Positions 1 to 12,103 of a stretch of DNA of 64,000 nucleotides are shown here, one piece after another. Source of the DNA: Inia geoffrensis (taxonomy: Eukaryota; Chordata; Mammalia; Artiodactyla; Iniidae); contig CM070912.1 in NCBI GenBank assembly GCA_036417435.1, positions 23,362,055 to 23,426,054 on the forward strand, in the 5' to 3' direction. The position numbers and the translations under genes were made by a program. Below the pieces are notes generated by a model, which saw only the letters and a program-made list of their open reading frames with translations, ran no database searches and was not told where the DNA came from. Numbering within the stretch: position 1 is the stretch's first letter; the number at the start of each line of letters is the position of its first letter.

Positions 1-560
1 CTTCCTAGGGATCAACAGGGTCAACATTTGGTGTTTATCCTTCTAGGCCTTTGTCTATGCCCTATGAATACGTAGCTTTTGTCATAGAAGACTTTTGTTC
101 TGTTTTACAGAAATGGATAGTCTTATACATATTGAGCTACAATTTGCCTTTTTTACACAAGAATCAATCTAGCATGGGCCTCCCTCCTCCCATGTTAGTA
201 CACACAAATCTACCTCATTCTTTTTAATGCCTGAGGAATCCACATCATGTATGTAACTATTTTTCAAACTGCTCCAAATTGATGAAGTTTTTTAAATGTT
301 TTATTTTTAACCAATTATAGCCTCATGAGAAATTGCAGAAATACTATAGGTGCTGGGTACCATCACCCAGCTTCCCCCAGTGGTAACACCTTACATAACT
401 ATAGTGCATTGTCAAAATCAGGAAACTGACATTGGTATAATATAATTAACTAGACTATTTCACCAGGTCTTTCATGCACCTTTCTTTTCGTGGGGTAAAG
501 GGTATATCTTTGTGACACTTCATTAACATATTTGGATTTGTATAGTCACCATCACATTTA
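1..560 (-). mobile_element. Old L1-like fragment
   Basis: Text such as CACCCAGCTTCCCCCAGTGG and GTCAAAATCAGGAAACTGAC resembles an L1M 3' region read in reverse. Highly diverged; the limits are approximate. Confidence 0.5.
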
Positions 561-1420
561 ACTACTGGATTTTTAAGGTTATCTCCAGATTAGGGTTATC
601 TACCCACTTCAAAAGTATAGGAAAAGAAAAAAGAAGTTGGGTCAATAACACATTTCTGTTTCCTAAACTGAGATCAACTCATATGCAGCCCAGAGTGCTC
701 AGAAGATATGTACTTATACTTTTACTAAATAGCCTTCCAATCAGCATTTACAATTACTGCTCCATAAAAAAAATGAACTAAATGATACACATATCACATT
801 TTCCTTATTTTTCTAGATGAAACAAACATGTAAAACAGTAGGCAAAATCATAAGCTAATCTTAAAAGCTAATACCTTTCCTCCAATCCAGAGTTAATATG
901 GCTCAAGTCTCAAAGAAATAAAATATTTCAGTGTGAATAAAAAGAAATTTTATACCCCAGGTAGTAAAACGAGAAATTTTTAATTTTTCCTTTATTTATC
1001 TTTCTCTGGGGATTTTTTCCTAATTCAAAAGAATGAAAATAACACACCTGTATGCTTGAGAGGGATTTATCATCGACCAAGACTAGTCTTAGATTTGCAT
1101 TACTAGCCTAATCATATATTAGAATGTTTAAAGGGCAATTTATAGTATGACCATCGGAGTAGCAGTCCCATGGGTTAATCTGTTCAAGTCCCACCTTAAA
1201 ATGTAGCAGTTAACAGGAGACACCTAGAAAGAAAGAGTCTAAAGCAGTCAAGGGAACAAATCTGTTGGTTTCAGTCACTGCCAAAATGGCTACATGGCTT
1301 CTTTCTAACTGTGTGACTGTAAGAAGTTTGTAAGCCTCAGGTACCCCATCTGTAAAATGGGGATAACAGCAACACCTAGCTTGGGGAAGCTCTGAGAGTG
1401 AATTAAAATAGCTCAAGTAG

Positions 1421-1609
1421 GGCTTCCCCGGTGGCGCAGTGTTTGAGACTCTGCCTGCCGATGCAGGGGACACGGGTTCGTGCCCCGGTCCGGGAAGATC
1501 CCACATGCCGCGGAGCGGCTGGGCCCGTGAGCCATGGCCGCTGAGCCTGCATGTCCAGAGCCTGTGCTCCACAACAGGAGAGGCCACAGCAGTGAGAGGC
1601 CCGCGTACC

Positions 1610-1641
<32 letters not shown>
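1421..1641 (+). mobile_element. CHR-type SINE, long cetacean form
   Basis: tRNA-derived SINE beginning GGCTTCCCCGGTGGCGCAGT, with B-box GGTTCGTGCCC and the GC-rich body ending GGCCCGCGTACCGC and poly-A. Flanked by ATAGCTCAAGTA (1408-1419) and a copy with one mismatch (1643-1654). Confidence 0.9.
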
Positions 1642-1643
<2 letters not shown>

Positions 1644-1666
1644 TAGCCCAAGTAAAGTAACTAATA

Positions 1667-2156
1667 CAGGCAGACCTCAGAGATACTGCAGGTTCTGCTC
1701 CAGACCACTGCAATAAAGTGAATATTTAAAAAAAGCAAGTCACACGAAATTTTTGCTTTCTCAGTGCAAATAAAAGTTATGTTTACACTCTACTGTAGTC
1801 TATTATATGTGGATGGCATTATGTCTAAAAAAATGTACGTACTTTAATTTAAAAATATTTTATTGCTAAAAAATGCTAACCATCATCTGAGCCTTCAGTG
1901 AGTCGTACTTTTTTTGCAATAGTAACATCAAAGATCACTCATCACAGGTCACCATAACAAATAATAATGAAAAAGTTTGAAATACTGTAAGAATTACCAA
2001 ACTGTGACACAGAGACACAAAGTGAGAAAAATGCTGTTAGAAAAATGGCACCAATAGATTTGCTCGACGCAGGGTTGCCACAAACCTTCAATTTATGAAA
2101 ATGCACTATTTGCGAAGTGCTCATAAAGCACAGCACAACAAAACGAGGGATGCCTG
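1667..2156. mobile_element. Tigger-type (pogo/Tc1-mariner) DNA transposon, internally deleted
   Basis: Ends are inverted: CAGGCAGACCTCAGAGATAC on the left and GAGGGATGCCTG on the right. The left part matches the Tigger terminus (CCACTGCAATAAAGTGAATA, AACCATCATCTGAGCC) and the right part its other end (TTGCTCGACGCAGGGTTGCC). The transposase-coding middle is missing, joined near 1916. An old non-autonomous relic. Confidence 0.85.
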
Positions 2157-2894
2157 TGGGGCGCATGGCAGAGGGAGCCTCAGAAAGAGGTGGTTAAGGG
2201 CTCAAAGCTTAGCAGCATCTCAGACCCATCTCCCTGCTCCATTCTTCATAGCCAACCAACACTGCCTTCTAAACTCTTCCTGAAAGGTCACAAAATTTTC
2301 CTAACAATAGGTATTTGTTACAATGTTAAGCGAGGGAAAAGCATCATAAAATCATACAGGAAATATTTCTCATCTACAAAACCACAATTACAGAGCAAGA
2401 ATGAAAGTGGAGAGAGAAATATTAAAAAGAAAATGCACCAAAACGTTAACAGTGACCAGTTATTCATGACAGAATTTTAGGTGGCTCCTTTTCTCCTTTT
2501 AACCTCTCTGTCTTTTCCAAATTCTTTCCAATGAATACATACTCTCCCATCCATTCTGCCTCTTGTTTTTTCCATGGCTACCAAATAGTTCTCCTCTAAT
2601 CCATCTCAGATGCTTCTGCCAGTTTGATCTTCAAGCACCACTTTTTTCGTATTATCCCCCTGATCAAAAATATCCAAGCGCTGCCTGGTCTCCACGACAC
2701 GATGTTCAACAACCTCTGCCTGAGCCACTCCTAGCCAGCCTAGTCCCTCACTCTTCTCCAGTAATGCTTGTCTCCTTATTATGTCCGTCTATACAGGTCC
2801 CGTCCCTCAACCCCTCCTTACTGCCCCTCTGCTCATCTCCTGGCCTTCAAGTCAGTCCAGGCTCCCATCTGCTGTTAAGGTCAAAGACAACAAT

Positions 2895-3095
2895 GGTAAC
2901 CACCCCCATCTGCCTGCTGCCTACCATGCACCAGCTCTTGGCCATGCGCTTGACGGGCACTATCAGTCATCTTGTAAGAGCCTTTCGAGGAAGGTTCTAT
3001 TATTAGCCCCATTTTACAGCTGGTAATACTGAAACACAAAAGGTAAAGCAGCCCAAGGCAACACAGCCACAGTTTGAACCCAGGTCTGCCCGACT
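2895..3095 (+). mobile_element. MIR SINE fragment
   Basis: ACCATGCACCAGCTC, CCCATTTTACAGCTGG and TTGAACCCAGGTCTGCC follow MIR order. Confidence 0.65.
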
Positions 3096-4424
3096 ACCTG
3101 CGCCAGCCTCTACCACTTTCCTCTTCCTTCCTTCAACGGTGACAACCTGCACCACACAGCTTAGCAAGTGGTCATGGGATTCCATACCAGACAAGATAAA
3201 AAGCTGCTGAAAATGATGAGAAGCTTATCAAGGGATTCGTTTTCATTGCCCCAAAGCAGGTTTTATGAAACGGTTGCTTTTTTCTCTGCAGAATGTGCCT
3301 AAAATTGGGGGCATAAATGTTTTTCACTTACTCTAATTTTAATTGTATAAGGGGAAAAAATCCTGTCTTTAAACAACAACAAAAAAGCCTTTTTGAATAA
3401 TCATTCCTTGATTTTTGGGGGGGAAGGGATTTGATATTTCAATTTCGATCTGAAATTTCGTATGTCAGATATTTGCAGCTGAAGGCATTTCTCCCTTCTC
3501 TCATCTAGATAGTTCTCCCTTCCCCTCTCACACCTACCTGTCAGGTGTATTGACAGCTGCTGCAGACAAACTCCTACATTCTGGAGGCATGGCCTCTTAC
3601 AGACACACACAGCTCCAACTCCCTGGTGGACACATCCCAGCCACTGTCAAAGAGCTTTTAGGTATCATATTGCCACACACATCTTCAGCACCACCCTGCA
3701 CACTGACATTAATTCTTCCACATTTTGAAAATGACTTTTTTTATGAGACAATGCAAGTTCCTTATTTAAATGCCCCAAGAATCAGTTTATTATTATTCAG
3801 GTGACCTAATTTTTTTAATCACTTCTTCTAGTGCAATAATGATTTCCTAGAGTTTTACTCCCCAGGAAAGCTCTACTCCCAGCTTCTGCCATCCTTTGAG
3901 ATTACTGGCACTTAAAAGGAAGAATGCCTTATGACATGTACTTTTTGTTTTAGATCCAATTTTGCTTTTCATTAAAGTAAGGAGAAAAAAATAAGTGTTC
4001 TCATTTTCAAATGATTCCGTCTTGCTCATAGGTTTCAGTCATTCAGCTGAATTGGTCAAGTTCATGACACCTCTTCCCAGGAGCCTGGGCCAGCGTGTGG
4101 TGGCTGAGACTACACTGAAGATCACAGAGAATGGCCAGCAAGTTTTCAAAGAATCTTCTGTTAAACTGGCTTGATTTAAAATCAATTTACTCAATGGTAA
4201 AAAATTCACCTGAAATACGAGATGTCCCTATTTTTCTCCTCATACTTTAGGATTTGGAAAAATTTAAATATATGCAAGACATTATACTTGCTGAAAAGTT
4301 AAAAAACAGGGCAAGAAAAATAAGTTAAGACGATGCAAAATCTTGCCCTCCAGCGATATTCTGTCATATCTCTCTCCCAATTCTCCTGTGCAGATATGAA
4401 AATCACGTTTGCAATCCCGATGAC

Positions 4425-4680
4425 ACAGCATTTAAGCGCTGTGTGTGGGACTCTCCACTAAGCACTGTAAACAGACTGTCTTGTTTGATCCATGCAGTAG
4501 ACTAGAAAACAGGAACTATTACTGCTCCCATTTCACAGATAAAGAAAAAAGCTGAATGATTAGGGACAAGTGACTTGGCCTCTGCTTTAGTCCGACAGCT
4601 GTAAACAACAGAGCTGAGATTCAGATTTAGGCACCCCGACTCCAGGGCCCACACTTGAACACCAGGCCACACTACCACTT
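4425..4680 (+). mobile_element. MIR SINE fragment
   Basis: CCCATTTCACAGATAAAG and GACTCCAGGGCCCACAC are MIR landmarks. Confidence 0.65.
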
Positions 4681-4699
4681 AGGACACACACAGTAACAG

Positions 4700-4945
4700 G
4701 TGTAACTTCTTTTTTTCACTTGAGCACATCAGTGTGTACTCCATCGTGGGTCTCCATCATCTTACATGGCCCCATAATATTCCACTGAGTACACAGACCA
4801 TAATTTAACCAATCCCCTTCTGATGGCTGTCTCCACTGTTTCACTAGCGTGAACGCAGCTACACATGTGTATGTGTGTGTGTTTATGCACTCATCAAGTT
4901 ATTTCTACTGGATATTTTAAAAAGTGGATTGCTTAGTCAAAGTCG
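4700..4945 (-). mobile_element. Old L1/HAL1-like fragment
   Basis: Reversed L1-like words (CATAATATTCCACTGAGTAC, GGATTGCTTAGTCAAAG). Diverged and short. Confidence 0.5.
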
Positions 4946-5379
4946 TGTCTTTTTTTTCTTCACAGCTGTCAATATGTGTTTGCAGATACAGGGAAAAGGC
5001 AGGTGGATTTGAATTTTGCTTTACTCCAAACATCCTTGTTTTGTAGCAAGGTCTCTTTTTCCCTCACAAAGAATAAATTCTCAGCCATCAACGAGAAGAC
5101 AACAGAAGCTTCATCTATCACAGTTATTGCGACAATCTGAAACTGGTGTTCCACTCAAGTTGCTTCTCAGTCTTAGGGAAGAAAAAGAGTATTTCTGCTA
5201 TGATTCTGACTTCACTTTAATCCCTGACAATGCTTCAATTAGACAAAAAAGAAAAGAAAAGAAAAATTTATAAGAGCAATTACGTATCTTGAGTTTCACT
5301 TTCCTTCCATAAAATGGAGAAAATATTATCTGCTTTACGACTCTATTAACTTATTATCAACACAAAAGGAGTGCACGAA

Positions 5380-5560
5380 GGTTAGTGCAGAGGCAATGAA
5401 GCCTGCTGGCCCTGGAGTCGGATTCAATGGGTTTGTGTCCAGTCACTGCCACTTTCTAGCTGTGTGACCTTATGTAGGTATTTGGCCTCTCTGGGCCCCT
5501 GCATCCCCCTCCCAGAGTTGGTAAACAAGGCAAGGCAGGAGCGCTGAGCGCAGAGCCAGT
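5380..5560 (+). mobile_element. MIR SINE fragment
   Basis: GCCACTTTCTAGCTGTGTGA and TTGGCCTCTCTGGGCC are the MIR core and adjoining sequence; it ends about 130 bases from exon 14. Confidence 0.7.
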
Positions 5561-5690
5561 CACCACAGTGAGCCGTTATGAAAGGGCCCTGATTATGTCA
5601 CTGGGCACACAGGCGTAGGGCTCGTTACGACACGGAAGAGAGGAGCCCTCCTTGGTGGTGAGCTTCACGCTGATGCCACCTGGCAGTTAC

Positions 5691-5813
5691 CTCGGGGGCA
5701 TGGTAGGAAATGCACTGGAAGATCCAGTCCATGGCAGGCGAGTACAAGGGGAGGTAGGATGGAAGCTCCACTCCCTGGAGCACCAGCTGGTTCTGGACCG
5801 TATCGCCGTGAAT
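5691..5813 (-). CDS. VPS35L: VPS35L coding exon 14 (last one visible)
   Basis: Residues 368-408: [20 protein letters not shown] then [20 protein letters not shown] and E. The acceptor is CCTGTAG and the donor is GTAACT. The following exon, expected to begin with a peptide like ALLTEMMERC, was not found between 1 and 5690. Confidence 0.97.
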
Positions 5814-8800
5814 CTACAGGAGACCAAATAAACACTCAAAAGAAGGGGAAGTCACATAATAAACGAAGAGCGTGTAACTCACAGACTGCGCATATCTGCA
5901 AACATTTGGATGGCCCCGAGAGAAATAGCCTCTCAGGGTTTCTCAGGGTTTTTTTAAACTAGAAAAAAACACACAAAGTTTCCCATGTCACCAGGCTGAG
6001 CTGTTCTGGGAATGTGTGCTGTGCAGAGAAGTAACCTGATAAAAATGGAGCCAGCAGATGCTAAGAAGAAAGGCTGATCAACGGGAGATGTTTCCTGGTA
6101 ACACATGCATATTAACCCTTCTCTGCTTGTTCAGTACAATCAGCACGTTTTAACTGTGTGTAACAGACTTGAGTGTAATTTTATAGGGTTTACACATTCA
6201 AAGAACTTTAAGGCAATCTCGACTTGGAAAACCAACTGGGTTTTATGAATTTGTGATCATGTAGCTATTACATCAATTAGCTGCTCTGATTGATAGTGTA
6301 CTCTTACCTGTTTGAATGTGAGGAGGAAGTCAAAGAAGTTCTTATTTAGGCTTTCTTTGAGATGTGGAGCCACTTCCATGCCCACCTGTAGCCAATCAAA
6401 ATGAAATTACCTTGACCATGGAAACACAGGTTGTAAATAACATATACAGTGTGATGTCATTTTTGTAAATTAAAAATATACATATAGACAGATATAGGCA
6501 GAGAGGTCCAGCAAGTTAACTTTTATTCTTTTTGCTTATCTGTTTTCTTATTCAATAAGCATATCTTGCTTTTATAAGAAAAACCACAGAAGCTATTTTT
6601 AATGAAAAAAGGGCAACATTTGCAGTAATCATCTTAGCAATTTCCCAAAGGTAATGAAAGTACGACTGAACAGATGACCAAGGGAACAAATCAATACAAC
6701 ACTAAGGAGAAATGTACTCTCAAGATCATGTATACGATATTCTCTTCCTCTCTAAAAAATGATAAGCACACATGTGGCTGTACTTACTAAATGAAGCAAA
6801 AAGATTCTGGTATGTAAGAGAGTCAGCTGGGACTTCACTGTTGCATTGTTAAAATACATGGATTCATTCTTTGCTGGGCAGTCACGGAAGCAGACATAAA
6901 TTTTGATGTATTTTAAGCCGTTTTTTATTAGACATGCATGAAGCCTAACAATGCTGTAATCCACTGGTTCCTTCGTTCATTGTTTTAAAAAGATGGTAAC
7001 ATTTTCAGCTGAAAAAATTTGCTAATCATAGAGAAGGTGGCCAGAGCCCTAGGGTTGGATGGAAAAGTGAAGGTCTCAGCTAGGGCAGGGAGTGCAAGTA
7101 TTTAAAACAAAACAAAGCATCATAATGTTCCTTAAACTGAGCTCCTCAGAATACACCTCAATTCCACACTGCTGCTTTAGCACGAAAACAACTTTGTAAG
7201 GGGAGTTGCTTTCTGGGACCTGGTTCCTTCCAAGGGGGACAGATCCCTGCCACTCACCTCCCCCACTACCCAGAGGTCATGAAAATTCATGATAATGAGG
7301 TTTTTTAGATGTCTGTAAAGAATTCCTTTGAGAAGAATTATGCAAGATCCACTGGGGCGGTAAATTCCAACGGCATCTCTATGGCTGTTGGGGATGCTTC
7401 CAAGGACAGGCACAGAGATTAAAAAAAAATACTAACAACAAATGCCAGATCCACTTCTACTGTGTTCTGATTCTATTGTCTTTCCTTCCACTAATCATTT
7501 TGTAGAAAAGGCAATAATTACCTGTCAGGTGACAGCAAAAAAAAAAAGCCCAGTGGACAAGCAGTGGAGAGGAACTGAAGGGGCCACGACTTAGGAGTTA
7601 ATCATACTTTCCTTTAATAAACAGCTTTGAGGTCCCCCCATGCCCTGCCTACTCAGTGCCTTTCTGGTTGTTGTTTTTTTTGCAGTACGCGGGCCTCTCA
7701 CTGTAGTGGCCTCTCCCATTGCGGAGCACAGGCTCCGGACGCGCAGGCTCAGCGGCCATGGCTCACGGGCCCAGCCACTCCGCGGCATGTGGGATCTTCC
7801 CGGACCGGGGCACGAACCCGTGTCCCCCGCATCGGCAGGCGGACTCTCAACCACTGTGCCACCAGGGAAGCCCTCCCTGCCTTTGTGTTTTGTTTATGTC
7901 TTCCCATAAAGCCAAATGAGCAGCTTGGAAATCTAAAAGATTTCTACCTAGAGTAGCAAGGGTAGTTAGTTACTCATGACTTCCATCTGCTGTTTCTGCC
8001 TGCCTGGCATTCATTCCCTTTGTTTCTGGAATCAGTAAAGTGGATTTGTCTTTGGGGAATCAAACTTCCCTCTCAGACCAGGAGGTGTGTGGCAGAGCCG
8101 TACCCAGCCGACCCTGAGCTGCAGGGGTGGGCACGTGACCCAGGCTCAGTCCATAGGCATATCCCATCCCATGGCCACAGTGACCGGTCTATCTATGGAC
8201 AAGGGACCCAAGGTGGTGCAGTGAGTTTCTGCCCTGCAACTCTGGCTGGAACTACTGCAGAAAAGGCACTCTTGCCACTGGAGTTCCTAAGTCAAGAGGA
8301 TGGAAGTCTTTCCACCACATGGAAAAAGAAAGCCTCAGAGTGCAGTCACACAGAGGAGAGCAGAGCTGAGCAGTGAGGGAGGAGACAATTCTTGACATGG
8401 TTTGGGGGCGCTGGGTCTGCCATGCGTGCACTACCCCAGGCTCTTCAGACACAAAGGCCAACAATTTCCCCCCTTTTGCTTCAAAGTACTATGAATTGGG
8501 GTTTTGCCACTTGCAATTGAAAGAATCCTTACTAATGCACATTGTCTCCTTCTTTTTATATCAAAAGATTTTCTGTAACTACCCCACCAGGGAAATCAGT
8601 GCTCTGCCTAAATTGACACAAATGATTTCAGATACAGCGCATCTCATCACCAGCTTTCCTAGGGTGGGTCTGTAATCTCTCCTCATTGCCACTGGGTTTT
8701 AAAGTTGCATCTGTCATGCAAAGGCACGTTATATGCAACAAATATCATCTTTCACTAGGTTGTGTGGTACCTTATTTCAAACTTTAAAACCGGAACAGGT

Positions 8801-11800
8801 TTGTAGGAAATGAATATTTCCACCCACTTTCTGATTTCTGTTTAATAACTGTGTGTCACAAAACACACTGAGATTCTAGATCTTTATTATTCTACTATTA
8901 CTGACGTCAAGGTGAGTTCAAAGAATGTGATGTGTCCTACAAGGGGAAAGGCAGCAGAGCACAAATACACAAGTGATAGCATCCTTTCATCCCACCGCAG
9001 GATCCAGCAGCATTTTGCACAGCATAGGCCCTCAGCAAACGCCGACATGGCTGGAGCGTTCAAGCTCCCGATATTCCAAAGCTGAAGCTCTAGGAAACAC
9101 ATCTGATAATTCCTGTATGAAAAAGCCACGCCAAGTTTCAAGCAGATGGCAATGCGTAAATGCTTGGGCCTCAGTTACTACGAGGGAGCAAGTGCCCTTT
9201 AATGGAAAGCTTTTTCTTTCTTTCTTTTTTTCTTTTCTCCCTTATCAGGGAATGGACCTATAAAAAGTATCCTTCCTAAGGATGTCTGCTGCTCACTCTG
9301 AGGGCAATGACTCTTTGATTTCTTTGTGACACTGGAGACCACAGGGCTTCTGTCATTTGTTAGAAGTCACGTAAAAGAAGCAGATCAAAGGCTACGGTCC
9401 TCGCCTTCTGATTTCTTGGTACTGGAAGTCTGGGGTTCATCAGGACCCTAAAGAACAGGAGCAATAACCCCTCTCTAAAGGTGAACAATGCCAACGAAAC
9501 TAGCAAGGGGGACTCCCACAGAAAGCTGCCAGAGGCAAAGGCCCCATGTGAGTTGAAGAAAAACGACTGTAAACTCTCCACAGGGTACATTTTTCATAAA
9601 TGAAAAACTTACTAGTTTTAAGTAGGAGCTTCACGGTGCTTTAAAGGAGAGAAAGGCTGAGTGATTTACAATCCTCACCAGCAGAGCAGCCCTCCAAGGC
9701 CAAGCGACACAGACCCTGATGCCCGCCGTCACCAGGCGCCTCTCCCTGCCAGACTGCACTCACCAACTCGCACTCCGATCCAACTCTTTAATACAGAGAC
9801 CAAAAAACTAATAAAACAATCAAATTCAAAGACAAAGGGAAAGCACGTTTCGAGTCAATGAAAAGCAACCTATCAGCCGAAAGGCTTTGGGAGCCTCTTT
9901 CCCAGCAAGAAGGGAGAGACAATTAGTTCTGAAACTTAGTTCGTTTCTAAGATGACCTTAAACACCCCCTAATTAGAGTTACTGGTAAGTGGGTCTACTT
10001 TGAAATTAATTTTTAAAAGGAATCCTACAGTTCTGCTTTCTGCGAACAAGCTGTGCTCTAAAATTAGCAGCTAATAAAGTCCTTCTTCCAGTGACCGGGG
10101 AGGTGGCAGGGAGGGAGAAGCATGAACATTAGAGGAGACAGGACACGGTCACAGGCGCGAGTGCAGGGACGCAGCTTACCCTGCACAGGTAGGCCCTGGC
10201 ATACACCGACACCAGAGGGTCCCCGATCCCTCGGACCATGCAAGTCAGCCGGGGCAGACACTCTGAAATCCCACTGTTAGAGACAAAAAGACAGCAGCAT
10301 TACACCCCGTGGGAGAACTCCCTGTTCTTTCATTTGTTTTTAATAAAAAAAGCTAGACTTCCTAAATGCAGGGGGGAATATCAAGCTTCAGAACGAAACC
10401 AAGGTCAAAGTTTGAGTCTTCTAAGGCCATGTAACAAGTCTTTCTCTCTTGCCACGATTCATTCTTTGAATGGTTTCTTTTATCTTTACCGTTTGCTCAG
10501 TGCTGGAGTCTAACCTTCCCTCTTTTCCTGCTTGAGGTCACATTTATTTTACTCATTTAACGATTTTTGTCCCCCAATTATTTTCCATTGACAGGTCACT
10601 CCTTGATCTTGATATTTTCGTTGTATCTATATTCCTTTGGTACTGATGTGCCGCCCTGTGCCCCGCCCCTTCCTAGCACCTGACACCTAGTGCCTCAGGC
10701 TAACATCAGCATCCCCCTCAGTGTGAACTGTGACTTATTTATTCCTCCGGCCACGTGGGACTTCCCTCTGCCTTGGGCATTATTCTCCCCCAACTGGTGA
10801 GGCAAAATAACTCTTTCTTCAGCACCACGTTATCCCCACAAACTCCCCCAGGCATTCCCAGATCCCAATCGAACACATTTGGTATACATTCTAAATCCAA
10901 CCCAACTATTCCTCAGAGCACCGTGAGTCAGCCCATGGCTTTGAGGAGTTGATCATCCAGACGGGATCCAACACCACTCAGTATTTCAGCAGCTCTGCAG
11001 AAAGCAGATCTGGTTTCTCCCGGCTCTGCAGAACTACTCTCAGTACAATGTCCGAGGTGACCCAGAGTAGCAAAGGGCTTAGGGGCAAAGGCTCTTCCTC
11101 CTGACGTCATCTTGGACAGCAGCCGCAAAGACAGTGAGTGAGGGCCCACGGGTGTCACCCCCAGCGTGGTGTGTCCAGCTCACCAGACCCTCACAGACCC
11201 CTTCTTAGGGCCTTGTTCACAGAGGAGACTGGGGGTCAGAGATGCTAAGTAGCTTTCTCAAGGCCACACAGCTAGTAATAGCAGAGCCAGGATTCAAATA
11301 CAGTTGAGCTGAACTTCCATGAGTAGTCAACCAACTGCTCCCAGCTTGAGTTTTCTTCCCTGTAAAACGGAGATTAAAAAGCTATCTCTACTTTAAGTTT
11401 TCATTTGGATTAAACGAGAAAATGGATGGAAGGTGCTTGACACCAGATCTTCTACACACTACGTACTCAAAGAATGACAGTTACTATTACATCGTCATTA
11501 GCATGTGTATGTGTATGTGTGTGCACAGGCACATATGAGAGAGAAATTTTTTGGAAAGGTATGGTCCCGGACTTTAAGAAGAGCCTTACGTTTTGGAGAG
11601 GAACTTGTTACACTTCAGGATGGATGCTTCCACATAGCTACAAAAACATTCTGTTAAGGAAGACATTTTCCAGAGGGTCTGTTCCCTATGGGGAAAAGCC
11701 TAAACTATGCATGCACAGAACTTGGTGTGTCTTCAGGAGAGGGGGCCACAGTGACTCTCAACAATCCAGAGGATTGAATTAGTGAGGGGCTTGTGGTTTC

Positions 11801-12067
11801 TATATTTGGTTTTCAAGGTTTTATATTTATTTATAATAAAATCTGGAAAACGTTGTACGCTGATTTATGGTTGCATGCTGAAATTTAAACTGGGTTTTGA
11901 GCATTTCCAATCGAGGCTTTATGGGGAAAAGGATGAAACTTAGAGAACTAAGATTCCATTCGTGTATAAGTTGAATTCTCTGTCCTTCAACACTGGTGTT
12001 TGTGCAGAGAAGCTTGACCCTGTTCCTTTCAAGTTCTTGAAACCACAGAAAACACAGAACGATGAAG

Positions 12068-12103
<36 letters not shown>

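Larger units (their letters stand above)
1..5690 (-). other. VPS35L: VPS35L intron 14 (3' end outside the window)
   Basis: No exon was recognised. From left to right it holds an old L1-like fragment (about 1-560), a CHR SINE (1421-1641), a Tigger fossil (1667-2156), MIR pieces near 2.9, 4.5 and 5.4 kb, and an L1/HAL1-like piece at 4.7-4.95 kb. The stretches 560-1400, 2160-2890 and 3100-4420 show nothing I can name. Confidence 0.75.
6386..10179 (-). other. VPS35L: VPS35L intron 12
   Basis: Contains a CHR SINE on the minus strand near 7.7 kb and an unassigned ancient repeat at about 8.0-8.6 kb. The pieces 6386-7660 and 8700-10179 show no gene or repeat I can name. Confidence 0.8.

Noticed and set aside
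1421..1500. tRNA-like A and B boxes
   Set aside because: They belong to the tRNA-derived heads of CHR SINEs; no cloverleaf or mature tRNA gene is present.
1210..1713. Open frames with poly-Phe or poly-Lys next to Arg/Pro/Ala-rich peptide
   Set aside because: Read-through of a CHR SINE and its poly-A tail. The same peptides recur wherever this SINE occurs (7.7, 12.1, 46.0, 47.0-47.5 and 54.9 kb).
3847..4430. Possible further VPS35L exon in intron 14
   Set aside because: Reverse-strand frames were read for the expected next peptide (beginning like ALLTEMMERC) and nothing matched.
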